From positions 1 to 48,386 of the forward strand of contig DSDF01000034.1 of NCBI GenBank assembly GCA_011048835.1: 48,386 bases of DNA. Direction: 5' to 3'. This stretch comes from Methanoculleus sp. (GTDB lineage: Archaea > Halobacteriota > Methanomicrobia > Methanomicrobiales > Methanomicrobiaceae). The first letter of the stretch is position 1. Each line of letters starts with the position of its first letter. Below are positions 24,279-32,158 of the stretch, in pieces. A program made the translations under genes and the position numbers. The notes beneath the pieces are model-generated. The model did no database searches. It had not been told where the DNA came from and saw only the letters and a program-made list of their open reading frames with translations.

Positions 24279-25493
24279 ATGGGCCTGACCGCAGACGAAC
24301 GATGGGGTCTCGTCGACGCCATCGCGCAGCGCACCGTTGCCTTTGGCATCTCCCGGCAGACGACCGGCGACGTCCTCGGCGAGCTCACCGTCAAACCGCT
24401 CACCGGCATCCCCACCGCACTGGCGGTGCTCTACGCCTTCTGGAGCATCTTCGGCTCCTTCGCCGGCGTTCTCGTCACCGACGGATTTATGATCAAACTC
24501 TTTGACGGCTACTGGCTCCCCTGGATGCAGGCGGCATGGCCCGATCCGGGGAGCGTGCACTACTTCCTCTTCGTGGGCGATCCCGCGGCGGAGACCTGCT
24601 TCGAAGCGTTCGGTATGCTGACCTCCGGCCTGTTCGTCTCCTTCGGCGTGGTGCTGCCGGCGATCTTCGTCTTCTACCTCATGATGACACTGCTCGAGGA
24701 CTCCGGCTACCTCCCCCGCCTTGCGGTGCTGATGGACACCCTGCTGCACAAGATCGGGCTGCACGGCTACGCTATAGTCCCGGCGATCCTGGGGCTCGGC
24801 TGCAACGTCCCCGCGGTCACCGCAACCCGCACGCTGGAGACCAAAAAGCAGCGGTTCATCATGATGACGCTGCTCGCCCTCTTCATCCCCTGCGGTGCGC
24901 AGCTGGGCATCATGCTGCAGGTAGTCCCCGATACAGTGGGGTGGGTGCTCCTCTATCTGCTGATCGGCTTCGTGGTCTTCGGATACGTCCTGAGCAGGGT
25001 GATCCCGGGTAGCAACCCGGAGATCCTGATCGATGTCCCCCCCTACCGCTGGCCGCAGCGAGCGAACGTGGCGAAAAAACTCTGGAACAAGACGAGAGGC
25101 TTTCTGACAAATGCCGTGCCCTTCGTGATGCTGGGCATTCTCATCGTCAACATCCTCTACCTGACCGGGTTCATCGGGTGGCTCGCCGACCTTGCGGCGC
25201 CTCTCTTCGTGACCTGGTTCGGGGTGCCCAAAGAGACGGTGGGCCCGCTTCTCGCCGCATTCCTGAGAAAGGACCTCGCCGTTGCCCAGCTCTCCACCAT
25301 CCCCATGACATCCTACCAGATGATCACCGCCGTGGTGCTCATCTCCATCTACTTCCCCTGCGTGGCGACCTTCGCCATGATGGTGCGGGAGGGCCCCCGT
25401 CAGCTGCTGGCGGCGATCGGGGTGCTGGCGGCGGTGGTGCTGATCTACGGCGGTCTGATCCACGCAGTCGGCATCCTGCTGGGGGTGGCCTGA
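24279..25493 (+). CDS. feoB: FeoB membrane permease part, separate 404-residue protein
   Basis: This protein carries the FeoB transmembrane region: a cytosolic linker helix (ERWGLVDAIAQRTVAFGI), then about eight helices in two Gate domains. Conserved signatures are FYLMMTLLEDSGYLPR, ILGLGCNVPAVTATRTLE (the GCNVPA gate motif that lines the Fe2+ path) and LAAFLRKDLAVAQL. It begins with ATG directly after the TAG of the GTPase gene, and GGGGGGTG upstream of that ATG (24264-24271) can serve as its own ribosome site. The two parts are equimolar in the operon and must act together for Fe2+ import across the cytoplasmic membrane. Confidence 0.93.
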   Translation: MGLTADERWGLVDAIAQRTVAFGISRQTTGDVLGELTVKPLTGIPTALAVLYAFWSIFGSFAGVLVTDGFMIKLFDGYWLPWMQAAWPDPGSVHYFLFVGDPAAETCFEAFGMLTSGLFVSFGVVLPAIFVFYLMMTLLEDSGYLPRLAVLMDTLLHKIGLHGYAIVPAILGLGCNVPAVTATRTLETKKQRFIMMTLLALFIPCGAQLGIMLQVVPDTVGWVLLYLLIGFVVFGYVLSRVIPGSNPEILIDVPPYRWPQRANVAKKLWNKTRGFLTNAVPFVMLGILIVNILYLTGFIGWLADLAAPLFVTWFGVPKETVGPLLAAFLRKDLAVAQLSTIPMTSYQMITAVVLISIYFPCVATFAMMVREGPRQLLAAIGVLAAVVLIYGGLIHAVGILLGVA

Positions 25494-25958
25494 ATGGAGG
25501 CGCCCTGCAGGGGAGCGGAGCTCGTCACCGCGGCCGTGGGGCTGGCGGCGGTGGCATGCGGCGCGGCGAACATCCTGGTCTGGGCCGGGCTCTACGACGG
25601 TATCGAGATCGGGATCATGGCCATCGGCGGCCCGGACTTCTTCCGCTGGGTGTGGGGCAGCCTGGTCGTCGTCTTCGGCGGGGTCATGATGCTCGCCGGT
25701 GCACGGCAGATGCATGCCGTGCCGGGGTATGGAAAAGTGCTCCTCGGGGTGGCCATGATCGGGATCATCGGCGGCACCGACATCTTCGCCCTCATCTGCG
25801 AGAACATCCCCGCGGGTGAGGGGGCGCAGTTCTTCAACTCGGCCACCGGGTTCATCGGGGCATTCGCACCCCCCTATCCGCCGGCGGTCGTCCTGCTGCC
25901 ATTTGCGCTGGTGATCGGCTGCGCTCTCTACGCAGGGAGGGCGGACGACGGGTGCTGA
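25494..25958 (+). CDS. Uncharacterised four-helix membrane protein of the feo operon
   Basis: This 154-residue protein starts immediately after the FeoB permease stop, so it is translationally linked to iron uptake. Four hydrophobic helices are visible: LVTAAVGLAAVACGAANILV, WVWGSLVVVFGGVMMLAGA, VLLGVAMIGIIGGTDIFALI and AVVLLPFALVIGCALYAGR. Cysteines occur in helices 1, 3 and 4, plus one near each end (EAPCRG, DDGC). I do not recognise the family. The operon position suggests an accessory subunit of the split FeoB, taking the place of FeoC-like or partner proteins, but that is inference. Confidence 0.75.
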   Translation: MEAPCRGAELVTAAVGLAAVACGAANILVWAGLYDGIEIGIMAIGGPDFFRWVWGSLVVVFGGVMMLAGARQMHAVPGYGKVLLGVAMIGIIGGTDIFALICENIPAGEGAQFFNSATGFIGAFAPPYPPAVVLLPFALVIGCALYAGRADDGC

Positions 25959-26005
25959 GGGATGAAGCCTCCCCGGCGGGTGATACGAACCACTTTTGGG
26001 GAACC

Positions 26006-26470
26006 ATGCACAATGGATATACAGTGAAAGAACTCAGCCGAACCGCTGAAGACTACCTCGAAGCCATCCTCAACGTGACGCTGCACAAGGGGTATGCCCG
26101 CACCAAGGATGTGGCCTGCGAGCTTGACCTGTCCCCCTCGAGCGTCGTCGAGATGTTTCGCAAACTGGACGGGATGGGGCTCATCGAGTACCGGCGCTAC
26201 GAGGGCGTGGTCCTCAAACCCGCAGGCCGCGAGATTGCCGAGGCCATCAAGTTCCGCCACGATACCCTGAAGGAGTTTTTGCTCAGGATCAGGGTCCCCG
26301 AGAAGATCGCGGACAGCGATGCGTGCTTTATGGAGCACGAGCTCCACCCGGAGACGGTCCGGCAGATCAGGCTGCTGATCGAGGTGCTGCGAGCGGATCC
26401 GGACCTCTGTGACCGGATCAGGAAGTGCATGGACGCGCAGATCATAGAACAAACCAGCCCGAAAACCTGA
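26006..26470 (+). CDS. DtxR/MntR-family metal-dependent regulator
   Basis: This 154-residue protein begins SRTAEDYLEAILNVTLHKG, the invariant N-terminus of DtxR/MntR repressors. A winged helix follows, with recognition helix LDLSPSSVVEMFRKLDGMGL and wing IEYRRYEGVVL, then dimerisation helices with candidate metal ligands (Cys and His in DACFMEHELHPETV, Glu/His spaced as in MntR). There is no SH3-like domain, so it is the short MntR-like form. I chose the ATG at 26006 with GGGGA just upstream; the frame also opens at a GTG at 25952 that overlaps the preceding gene. Its location after feoB suggests it senses Fe2+ and represses the feo genes, perhaps at the dyad 23127-23173. Confidence 0.9.
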   Translation: MHNGYTVKELSRTAEDYLEAILNVTLHKGYARTKDVACELDLSPSSVVEMFRKLDGMGLIEYRRYEGVVLKPAGREIAEAIKFRHDTLKEFLLRIRVPEKIADSDACFMEHELHPETVRQIRLLIEVLRADPDLCDRIRKCMDAQIIEQTSPKT

Positions 26471-26527
26471 TGCGGGCACGACCACCACGACAGCGCCTCC
26501 GGTGCACAGCAACGACGGAGCCTGAAT

Positions 26528-26719
26528 ATGAAAAAATTCCACGCAGAACTGAACGGGTTTATTGAAGTCGATTGCGACCAGCAGTGCGACGCGGACATCC
26601 TGCTTGAACGCATTCTCGATGAAGTGAACGAGGTATTCGCACGACATGGAGGGATACAGGATTGCGCCATCGGTGTGTCCACCATGAAGGAAAAGCCGTT
26701 GAAAAAACGCTATTTTTAA
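26528..26719 (+). CDS. Small 63-residue acidic protein next to the metal regulator
   Basis: The frame encodes MKKFHAELNGFIEVDCDQQC at its N-terminus, a helix DADILLERILDEVNEVFARH, and a short strand-like end (CAIGVSTMKEK). Three cysteines and several acids could bind a metal, but no motif is recognised. An upstream GGAG fits as ribosome site. It is 57 bases after the DtxR-like gene in the same direction, so it probably belongs to the feo operon. Composition is protein-like and less GC-biased than a chance frame. Confidence 0.6.
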   Translation: MKKFHAELNGFIEVDCDQQCDADILLERILDEVNEVFARHGGIQDCAIGVSTMKEKPLKKRYF

Positions 26720-27023
26720 CCCGTCACTCCCGATCCTCAGCGTGCGACGTCCCCGCATCCACGCGAGCTCGCCTGGGATCGACACGATGACACCACCGTG
26801 ATCCCGGCGGGCACGGATCCGGTCAGGAAGGTCCTGCGCCCCCTCATGCTCTGGAGCAAGAACGCAAGGCCGGCCCGTGATAGTGCTCCAGGGTATCCGG
26901 GGTGAGGCCGACCAGCCTGTCAGCCTTGTCCACGACGGGATGAAGGCATCGTGTGCAGGATAAACCTTTTTCAGGAGGATGAGGAGAGCGGAGTCCCCCC
27001 CATAAGCAAGTGATACGGGAGGC
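26720..27023. other. Intergenic region, nothing recognised
   Basis: About 300 bases between the end of the feo locus and the convergent small gene. I found no coding frame with protein-like composition, no tRNA and no clear terminator. Confidence 0.4.
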
Positions 27024-27242
27024 TCATTTGCTCCCGAAGGCCTTCATCACATCGTCAGTGGAACGATAGCTCCGGTCAGGTATCCGGTCCAGGGCGCCGA
27101 TGACACTATCCGGGGCCCCGTTGTCTCTCGCTGTGGTGATCAGGTCCTGTTTTTCTGCGGGAAAATTCAGTCCCGAAAGGAATTTTTCCAGATCATCTTT
27201 TCCGAAACCAAGGCCGGGAATTTTCAATTCTGAAAGTTTCAT
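27024..27242 (-). CDS. Small DUF2795-like protein
   Basis: This 72-residue protein begins MKLSELKIPGLGFGKDDLEK; a compact helical fold follows, with the phrase FPAEKQDLITTARDNGAPDSV and the end RSYRSTDDVMKAFG. This matches the small DUF2795 family (helix, PA-K-E-LI-A, VL-L--LP---Y-s--DV). Its role is unknown. The start is the ATG at 27242, with GGGGTGA upstream and a TATA-like CCTATTTAGAATG near 27285-27297. The frame is open further upstream but loses the pattern. Confidence 0.8.
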   Translation of the reverse strand: MKLSELKIPGLGFGKDDLEKFLSGLNFPAEKQDLITTARDNGAPDSVIGALDRIPDRSYRSTDDVMKAFGSK

Positions 27243-27585
27243 TCGTTCATTCACCCCAAAAACGGTCTCTTCCGTGTTGCAGCATTCTAAATAGGTTTGC
27301 CCTGCACCACGGCTCACGCACCCTGCCTGCCTTCCTGGTGCCGGCGCTTCCATGCGCAACCGATCCATGCGGTTCCCCGCGGGAAGTCCGGCAGACAGAA
27401 GCTGCCGAAACAGGGAAGAGAACTGTATTGCGCACCTGCATGTACACGCACACCATCCGTTTGTTCCAAAACGACTCTGAGGCGGGGATCGCAGCAACTT
27501 CAGACCCCTGTGCCGCGGCCGATACCTTTTCATACTAAACACACAAATATGAAATGTGTGAATTAGATGAAAATGGTGATCGAGT
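27243..27585. other. Divergent intergenic region between the DUF2795 and methyltransferase genes
   Basis: A 343-base gap holding the promoter of the minus gene near 27285-27297 and that of the plus gene near 27530-27560. The ~230 bases between them have no convincing coding frame or RNA gene. Confidence 0.45.
27540..27560 (+). promoter_or_regulatory. Palindrome at the methyltransferase promoter
   Basis: CACACA (27540-27545) and TGTGTG (27555-27560) are exact complements around AATATGAAA. The dyad lies 26 bases upstream of the ATG at 27586, overlapping the expected TATA/start-site region, so a bound protein would block transcription. Confidence 0.4.
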
Positions 27586-28194
27586 ATGATCTCTGACCCG
27601 CGCTGCCGCGGCTCGCGCCTTTCCGGCACGTCAGTGGTCGGCGGATGCGTGTCCGGCATCGCTTTCCGCCTGATGGCGGCGATGTTTCGCCTCAGGGACA
27701 CCATCAGGCCCCCCGAAGCGATGCTCACGCCCATGGGGATCGAGGAGGGCATGGCCGTCGTGGACTACGGGTGCGGCCCGGGGAGCTACCTGCATGCGGC
27801 GTCGGCGCGCGCCGGGGATCACGGCAGGATCTATGCGGTGGATATCAACGAGCTCGCCATTGCCGCAGTCTCGCGGCGCATCGAAAGGGAGGGGCTCGGC
27901 AATGTCACCGCCGTGCTGGCTCACGGCTACGATTCAGGCCTTCCAGACGGGACCGCCGACCTCGTCTATGCGCTGGACATGGTGCATCAGGTCGACAATC
28001 CGCGTGCATTCCTTACGGAACTCCGGCGGATTGCCAAGCCGGACGGCACCCTGATCATCGACGACGGGCACCTGCCGCGGGAGACGACCCGCAGCCTCAT
28101 CGAGCGATCGCCGGCGTGGGTGATCGTGGAGGAGACGGCAGCGTTCCTGCGGTGCCGGCCCGTCGCGGATGACCGCACCACTTGTACGGCCTGA
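27586..28194 (+). CDS. Class I SAM-dependent methyltransferase
   Basis: This 202-residue protein has SAM-binding motif I VVDYGCGPGSYLHAAS, acidic strand 2 IYAVDINELAIAAV, motif II with DGTADLVYALDMVHQV and motif III RIAKPDGTLIIDDGHLPRE. The N-terminal 50 residues include an amphipathic helix (FRLMAAMFRLRDTIRPPEAM). It resembles the arsenite/UbiE-like small-molecule group, but the cysteines needed for arsenite methylation are not seen. A palindrome at its promoter suggests regulation. It is followed after 57 bases by an AbrB-type regulator gene. Confidence 0.87.
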   Translation: MISDPRCRGSRLSGTSVVGGCVSGIAFRLMAAMFRLRDTIRPPEAMLTPMGIEEGMAVVDYGCGPGSYLHAASARAGDHGRIYAVDINELAIAAVSRRIEREGLGNVTAVLAHGYDSGLPDGTADLVYALDMVHQVDNPRAFLTELRRIAKPDGTLIIDDGHLPRETTRSLIERSPAWVIVEETAAFLRCRPVADDRTTCTA

Positions 28195-28251
28195 GGGAAG
28201 AAATTGCGCACTGCATACAGACAGACGACTCCACCATTGAGGTAACCTGCG

Positions 28252-28503
28252 ATGTTCCACAAACACCCCCACTCCGACGGAAATGGGCATATTTTCGGCA
28301 CGGTCAAGGTCGGCGAACGCGGCCAGATCGTCATTCCCAAAGACGCCCGCGATCTCTTCGAGATCAAACCCGGCGACACCCTCATGGTCCTCGGTCGCGA
28401 AGACCACGGCATCGCCATCGTCAAGGCGGAAAAGTTCCGCCAGATAGCCCTGCAGATGCTGCAGATGTTCGACCAGACACCGGAGGAGCCACCCGAAGAG
28501 TGA
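28252..28503 (+). CDS. AbrB/MazE-family transcription regulator
   Basis: This 83-residue protein carries one swapped-hairpin AbrB domain: TVKVGERGQIVIPKDARDLF then IKPGDTLMVLGRE. Such domains dimerise and bind DNA through basic loops. An acidic tail (TPEEPPEE) and a His-rich start (FHKHPHSDGNGH) flank it. It directly precedes an ABC exporter pair, and this AbrB-ATPase-permease arrangement is familiar in methanogens, so it probably controls the exporter. It is less likely to be an antitoxin, as no toxin lies next to it. Confidence 0.9.
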   Translation: MFHKHPHSDGNGHIFGTVKVGERGQIVIPKDARDLFEIKPGDTLMVLGREDHGIAIVKAEKFRQIALQMLQMFDQTPEEPPEE

Positions 28504-28606
28504 GCGCGGAGACAGGGGCGGGGAAGCCGCAGTGCTGCATTCCATTCTGAACGAGGCACCACAGCCCTCCCGCAACCCGTACCACCAATACCGAGGAACA
28601 CCATCC

Positions 28607-29587
28607 ATGCCCGCAATAGCTGCAGAAAACCTGACCAGAACCTTCGGCGATTTGACCGCCGTGGACCGCATCTCGTTTACCATCGAGGAGGGGGAGATCT
28701 TCGGCCTGCTCGGCCCGAACGGAGCGGGCAAGACCACCACCATCTCCATGCTCTCCACCATGCTCAGGCCCACCGCCGGGAAGGCGTCGATCAACGGATA
28801 TGACATCCTCCGAGACCAGGACGGGGTGCGCACATCCATCGGCATCGTCTTCCAGGACCAGAGCCTGGACGAAGAACTAACCGCCTACGAAAACATGGAC
28901 TTCCACGGCCGCCTCTACCGCATTCCAGGCGAACGGCGGAGGGCCAAGATAGCCGGGCTGCTCGCCCTCGTGGGGCTGCAGGACCGGCAGCACGACCTGG
29001 TGAAGACCTACTCGGGGGGAATGCGGCGGCGCCTCGAGATCGCCCGGGGGCTGCTCCACGAGCCGAAGGTGCTCTTTTTAGACGAGCCCACGCTCGGCCT
29101 CGACCCCCAGACCAGAAACCACCTCTGGGAGTACATCGAGCGGCTGAACGAGGAGAAGGGGATCACCATCATCCTCACCACCCACTACATGGAGGAGGCC
29201 GACCGCCTCTGCGACCGGGTGGCGATCATCGACCACGGCGGGATTATCGCAATGGACACGCCGCAGGCGCTCAAAAACCAGATCGGCGGGGACGTGGTGA
29301 CCATCCACTCTCCCGACCCCGATGCGGTCGCAGGGAGCATGGACGCCCCGTGGATCGCGCACATCGAGCGCCGGGACGGCTCGGTCGTCCTCTCCATGCA
29401 GGACGCCGAGCAGCACATCCCGGGGATCGTGACCGGGCTTGTCAGCCGCGATATCGGCATCACCTCTCTCTCGGTCCGCAAACCGACGCTCGAAGACGTC
29501 TTCCTGCACTTCACCGGGCGGTCCATACGGGAGGAGACGGCTTCCGGCAGAGACGTCATGCGGCTGTATCACAGGATGGGGAGGTAG
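28607..29587 (+). CDS. DrrA-like ABC transporter ATP-binding protein
   Basis: This 326-residue ATPase has Walker A LLGPNGAGKTTTISML, signature YSGGMRRRLEIARGL, Walker B VLFLDEPTLGLDPQT and the H-loop TTHYMEEADRLCDR. The C-terminal ~90 residues (from LKNQIGGDVV) form the extra regulatory domain of the daunorubicin-resistance/CcmA subfamily. The start is the ATG at 28607 (MPAIAAENLTRTF); homology begins there, although the frame opens at 28532. It pairs with the ABC-2 permease two bases downstream. Exported substrate unknown; drugs, lipids or polysaccharide are typical. Confidence 0.94.
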   Translation: MPAIAAENLTRTFGDLTAVDRISFTIEEGEIFGLLGPNGAGKTTTISMLSTMLRPTAGKASINGYDILRDQDGVRTSIGIVFQDQSLDEELTAYENMDFHGRLYRIPGERRRAKIAGLLALVGLQDRQHDLVKTYSGGMRRRLEIARGLLHEPKVLFLDEPTLGLDPQTRNHLWEYIERLNEEKGITIILTTHYMEEADRLCDRVAIIDHGGIIAMDTPQALKNQIGGDVVTIHSPDPDAVAGSMDAPWIAHIERRDGSVVLSMQDAEQHIPGIVTGLVSRDIGITSLSVRKPTLEDVFLHFTGRSIREETASGRDVMRLYHRMGR

Positions 29588-29589
29588 GC

Positions 29590-30339
29590 ATGGACATCAT
29601 CTACACCATCTGGCTGCGCAACATCAAGCGCTACCTGCGGTCGAAGAGCAGGATCATCGGCAGCCTTGGCATGCCCCTCTTCATGCTGCTCGTCCTCGGG
29701 CTGGGGCTGAATTCGGTGGTGCAGATCCCCGATACCGGGCAGGGCTACTTCGAGTTCATCATCCCCGGCATCGTGGCCATGAGCGTGCTCTTCACCTCGG
29801 TGTTCGCGGGGATCCAGATCATCTGGGACCGGCAGTTCGGGTTCCTCAAGGAGACGCTGGTCGCCCCCATCTCGCGCCTGGAGATCATGCTCGGCCAGAC
29901 CTTCGGGGGAGCGAGCACGGCGTTCGTCCAGGGGCTGATCATCCTGGTGCTCTCTCTGTTCATCGGGCTCTCTTTCTCCAGCGCCGCGGGATTTGTCATC
30001 GCCTTCCTCTTCATGGTGCTGATCGGGATCGCCTTTACCGCTCTCGGCATCGCCATCGCCTCGAGGATGGAGGACATGCACGGGTTCCAGCTCATCATGA
30101 ACTTTGTCGTCTTCCCTATCTTCGGGCTCTCGGGAGCGCTCTTTCCCATCAGCAGCCTTCCTGCGTGGGTGCAGCCGCTGACCATGCTGGACCCCCTCAC
30201 CTACGGGGTGGAGGGGATACGCTACGGACTCACGGGGACGGCGCAGATCAACCCGGCGGTCTGCTTCATGGTGCTGGCGGCATTCTCCGCGTTCATGACG
30301 ATTGTGGGGGCCTGGCTCTTCCGGAAGATGAGCATCTGA
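29590..30339 (+). CDS. ABC-2 type transporter permease
   Basis: This 249-residue protein has six transmembrane helices and the ABC-2 conserved segment IIWDRQFGFLKETLVAPISR, the coupling helix region that contacts the ATPase. The later signature FGLSGALFPISSLPAWVQP followed by LDPLTYGVEGIRYGL is the family C-terminal part. It begins two bases after the ATPase gene stop, so the two are co-translated. A homodimer with two ATPase subunits is the usual architecture. Confidence 0.94.
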   Translation: MDIIYTIWLRNIKRYLRSKSRIIGSLGMPLFMLLVLGLGLNSVVQIPDTGQGYFEFIIPGIVAMSVLFTSVFAGIQIIWDRQFGFLKETLVAPISRLEIMLGQTFGGASTAFVQGLIILVLSLFIGLSFSSAAGFVIAFLFMVLIGIAFTALGIAIASRMEDMHGFQLIMNFVVFPIFGLSGALFPISSLPAWVQPLTMLDPLTYGVEGIRYGLTGTAQINPAVCFMVLAAFSAFMTIVGAWLFRKMSI

Positions 30340-30360
30340 TACCGCCGCGGCGCCCGGCAT

Positions 30361-30372
30361 TTCCCTTTTTTT
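30361..30372 (+). terminator. T-rich terminator of the ABC operon
   Basis: TTCCCTTTTTTT follows the permease stop by about 20 bases; an oligo-T run of seven is a usual archaeal termination signal. The next gene is on the other strand. Confidence 0.6.
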
Positions 30373-30478
30373 CCGGGTGCACCGCACGAAAATCAGGCAG
30401 CACCCATCATAGAGCCTGCTACGAAGAGCAACCCCCGGAGGGAACGCTGCCCGGAACCGGCTGATTCGGAGCGGTCAG

Positions 30479-30832
30479 TCAGTCCACATGGACGTGCGGG
30501 ATCCGCAGCACCGAGACGCCCCGCGGGACCGACGAGGTGTCGGTGCCGGAGGGGACGGCGAGGATGTGCTCGAGAATCGACACGTTCTGGCCGGAGAGGA
30601 TTTCCATGTAATGCCGCATCCGCTTCAGGTGGTCTTCGGTGATCAGTTTCACCACCTCGACGGCACAGAAACTGCGTTCGATTCGCTCGCCGGTCTCCTT
30701 TTCGATCAGGAAATCAGGCTGGACGCCGGGCACTTCATTGCGTGCAAGGATTTTCCAGCCCCGGTTTTCCGGGTACCACTTCTGCAGTTGTTTTCGGACA
30801 TGCGGGTACATGTCTTCTTTGCTGAGGGACAT
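30479..30832 (-). CDS. Uncharacterised 117-residue protein, weakly nuclease-like
   Basis: It begins MSLSKEDMYPHVRKQLQKWY, and the middle reads VPGVQPDFLIEKETGERIER followed by FCAVEVVKLITEDHLKRM. The order Asp in PDFLI, then a charged strand with Glu and Lys (AVEVVK), recalls PD-(D/E)XK nuclease folds, but the catalytic spacing is not exact. There is no membrane segment. The start is ATG 30832 with GAGCTCCTC upstream, which is not a standard ribosome site; transcription from the TATA at 30854-30876 would give a short leader. It is divergent from the zinc-ribbon microprotein. Confidence 0.7.
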   Translation of the reverse strand: MSLSKEDMYPHVRKQLQKWYPENRGWKILARNEVPGVQPDFLIEKETGERIERSFCAVEVVKLITEDHLKRMRHYMEILSGQNVSILEHILAVPSGTDTSSVPRGVSVLRIPHVHVD

Positions 30833-30853
30833 GAGGAGCTCAAAAAATATTTT

Positions 30854-30876
30854 ATAATATATACAACTTATTATAT
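30854..30876 (-). promoter_or_regulatory. AT-rich promoter of the 117-residue protein gene
   Basis: On the minus strand the bases include AATAAGTTGTATATATTAT, TATA-rich, ~25-45 bases upstream of the ATG at 30832. It shares an AATAAGTT(GT)ATATATTAT core with the region 17023-17039. Confidence 0.5.
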
Positions 30877-31016
30877 GCTTTTCGCAGGTCCGCGAAACTG
30901 CGTGCATCGCACTGTTTTCACCCGCATGCGGCCTCGCACACAGCACCCGCGAACGATGCCGGCGATGAGCAAAAAAACCTCAACCTATTTGCCCAGAACC
31001 ACCCAATGCAATCATC

Positions 31017-31181
31017 ATGAGTCTGTTGCGCCGCTGCCCGGAATGCGGGGCCGAGTTTTTTCTTCAATCATCGTGCTGCTGCCACGGCCCCTGCCAGGAC
31101 ACGTACCGGTGCCCCCGGTGCGGGCTTGCGCTCCGGGAACCCGTCCGTGTGGTGCTCTCCCACTCGTGGGACGATGAATAA
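31017..31181 (+). CDS. 54-residue zinc-ribbon microprotein
   Basis: The ATG at 31017 opens a 54-residue frame ending at TAA 31179-31181. It contains CPECG near residue 7 and CPRCG near residue 32, the two knuckles of a zinc ribbon, with extra cysteines between (SSCCCHGPC). The end is a beta strand, EPVRVVLSHSWDDE. Paired CPxCG motifs about 25 residues apart are very unlikely by chance in a random frame. The function is unknown; such ribbons bind nucleic acid or act as protein adaptors. Confidence 0.65.
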   Translation: MSLLRRCPECGAEFFLQSSCCCHGPCQDTYRCPRCGLALREPVRVVLSHSWDDE

Positions 31182-31223
31182 ACCCCCGACCATCCTGAGC
31201 GTGACACACCGCACGCCGGGGCC

Positions 31224-32081
31224 TCACCCGCCCGCGGGCCCTGCACCATCGCCCTCGACCATCTCGCCGAGATAGATGTCCTGCGAACCCGACCGTTCAT
31301 CATGCCAGGCGAGGGTATCATCCCGGACTGCCGGCGCATGCCGGTCGACTGGTCCGGTGAGGATCGGCACGCCGGTGCCGCCGGACAGGGTGCAGCCATA
31401 GATCCCCTTCACTTCTCCACGCGTATCGGTCCAGACCACCAGATCACCGTGCATGGCAGGCGAGCCCTGCGCACCCGGGATAATACACACCTCCCGCTCT
31501 TCGCCGGTGGAGAGATCGTACAGGAAGATGTCCCAGTCATCGTAGCGGTTGTCGGCAAAGACCACAACATCGCCCCAGAGTGCCGGCTCCCTCTGGTCGG
31601 CGGGATGGTCCGTGATCCGGGCGGTCTCTCCCGTGGCGATGTTGTGGACGAAAAGGTCAAAATTCCCGCTGCGGTTCTCCGCCCACACGATGCGGTCGCC
31701 CCAGACGGCAGGATCGAGCTCCTCGCCGGACCCGTTCGTGATCCGCACCTCGTCGCCGGTGGTCAGGTTGCAGAGGTAGATGTCAGCACTTCCGCCCCGG
31801 TAGTCCTCCCAGACCAGACGGTCCTCGTAGAGGGAGGGATACATGCTGTCGTCTGCATCGCCGGTGATCCGCCTCACCTCTCCGGTCGTCAGGTCAAGGA
31901 GCATGATGTCGAAGGTCTCGTTGTCCAGCTCCTGGTAGGCCAGCACATCCCCGTACAGCGCCGGTTCGCCCTGATCGGGCTCGCCTGTAACCGCCGCCGT
32001 TTCATTTTCGACCACAACGCCGCCTGCGATGGCAGCGAGCGCCACGCAAACAACCACCAGAATCACCACCCATCCCCGCAT
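31224..32081 (-). CDS. Secreted beta-propeller (TolB/WD40-like) protein
   Basis: This 285-residue protein has an N-terminal hydrophobic anchor (WVVILVVVCVALAAIAGG) followed by five to six repeats of about 45 residues. Each has the form GDxxVWxDxRxGxxDIYLYNLTTGExxRIT; examples are DIYLCNLTTGDEVRIT, DLFVHNIATGETARIT and DIFLYDLSTGEEREV. Such repeats form a beta propeller exposed outside the cell, used for protein or sugar binding. I chose ATG 32081 (MRGWVV) since AGAGGATC is just upstream; the frame stays open beyond it but antisense to DUF2121. Many Asp residues suggest calcium-binding loops. Confidence 0.87.
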   Translation of the reverse strand: MRGWVVILVVVCVALAAIAGGVVVENETAAVTGEPDQGEPALYGDVLAYQELDNETFDIMLLDLTTGEVRRITGDADDSMYPSLYEDRLVWEDYRGGSADIYLCNLTTGDEVRITNGSGEELDPAVWGDRIVWAENRSGNFDLFVHNIATGETARITDHPADQREPALWGDVVVFADNRYDDWDIFLYDLSTGEEREVCIIPGAQGSPAMHGDLVVWTDTRGEVKGIYGCTLSGGTGVPILTGPVDRHAPAVRDDTLAWHDERSGSQDIYLGEMVEGDGAGPAGG

Positions 32082-32158
32082 CTGATCCTCTCCGGTGAAT
32101 GGAGCGAATAGGTGTGCGGCCGGTATATATGCATTCGTATGGGGGGAGCGTCTGCCTT

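Noticed and set aside
23388-25715. A 775-codon open frame on the minus strand across the feo genes.
   Set aside because: It is His/Asp/Glu-rich with no folded-protein pattern, and the plus strand encodes FeoA and FeoB with clear motifs. It is an antisense shadow of GC-rich codons.
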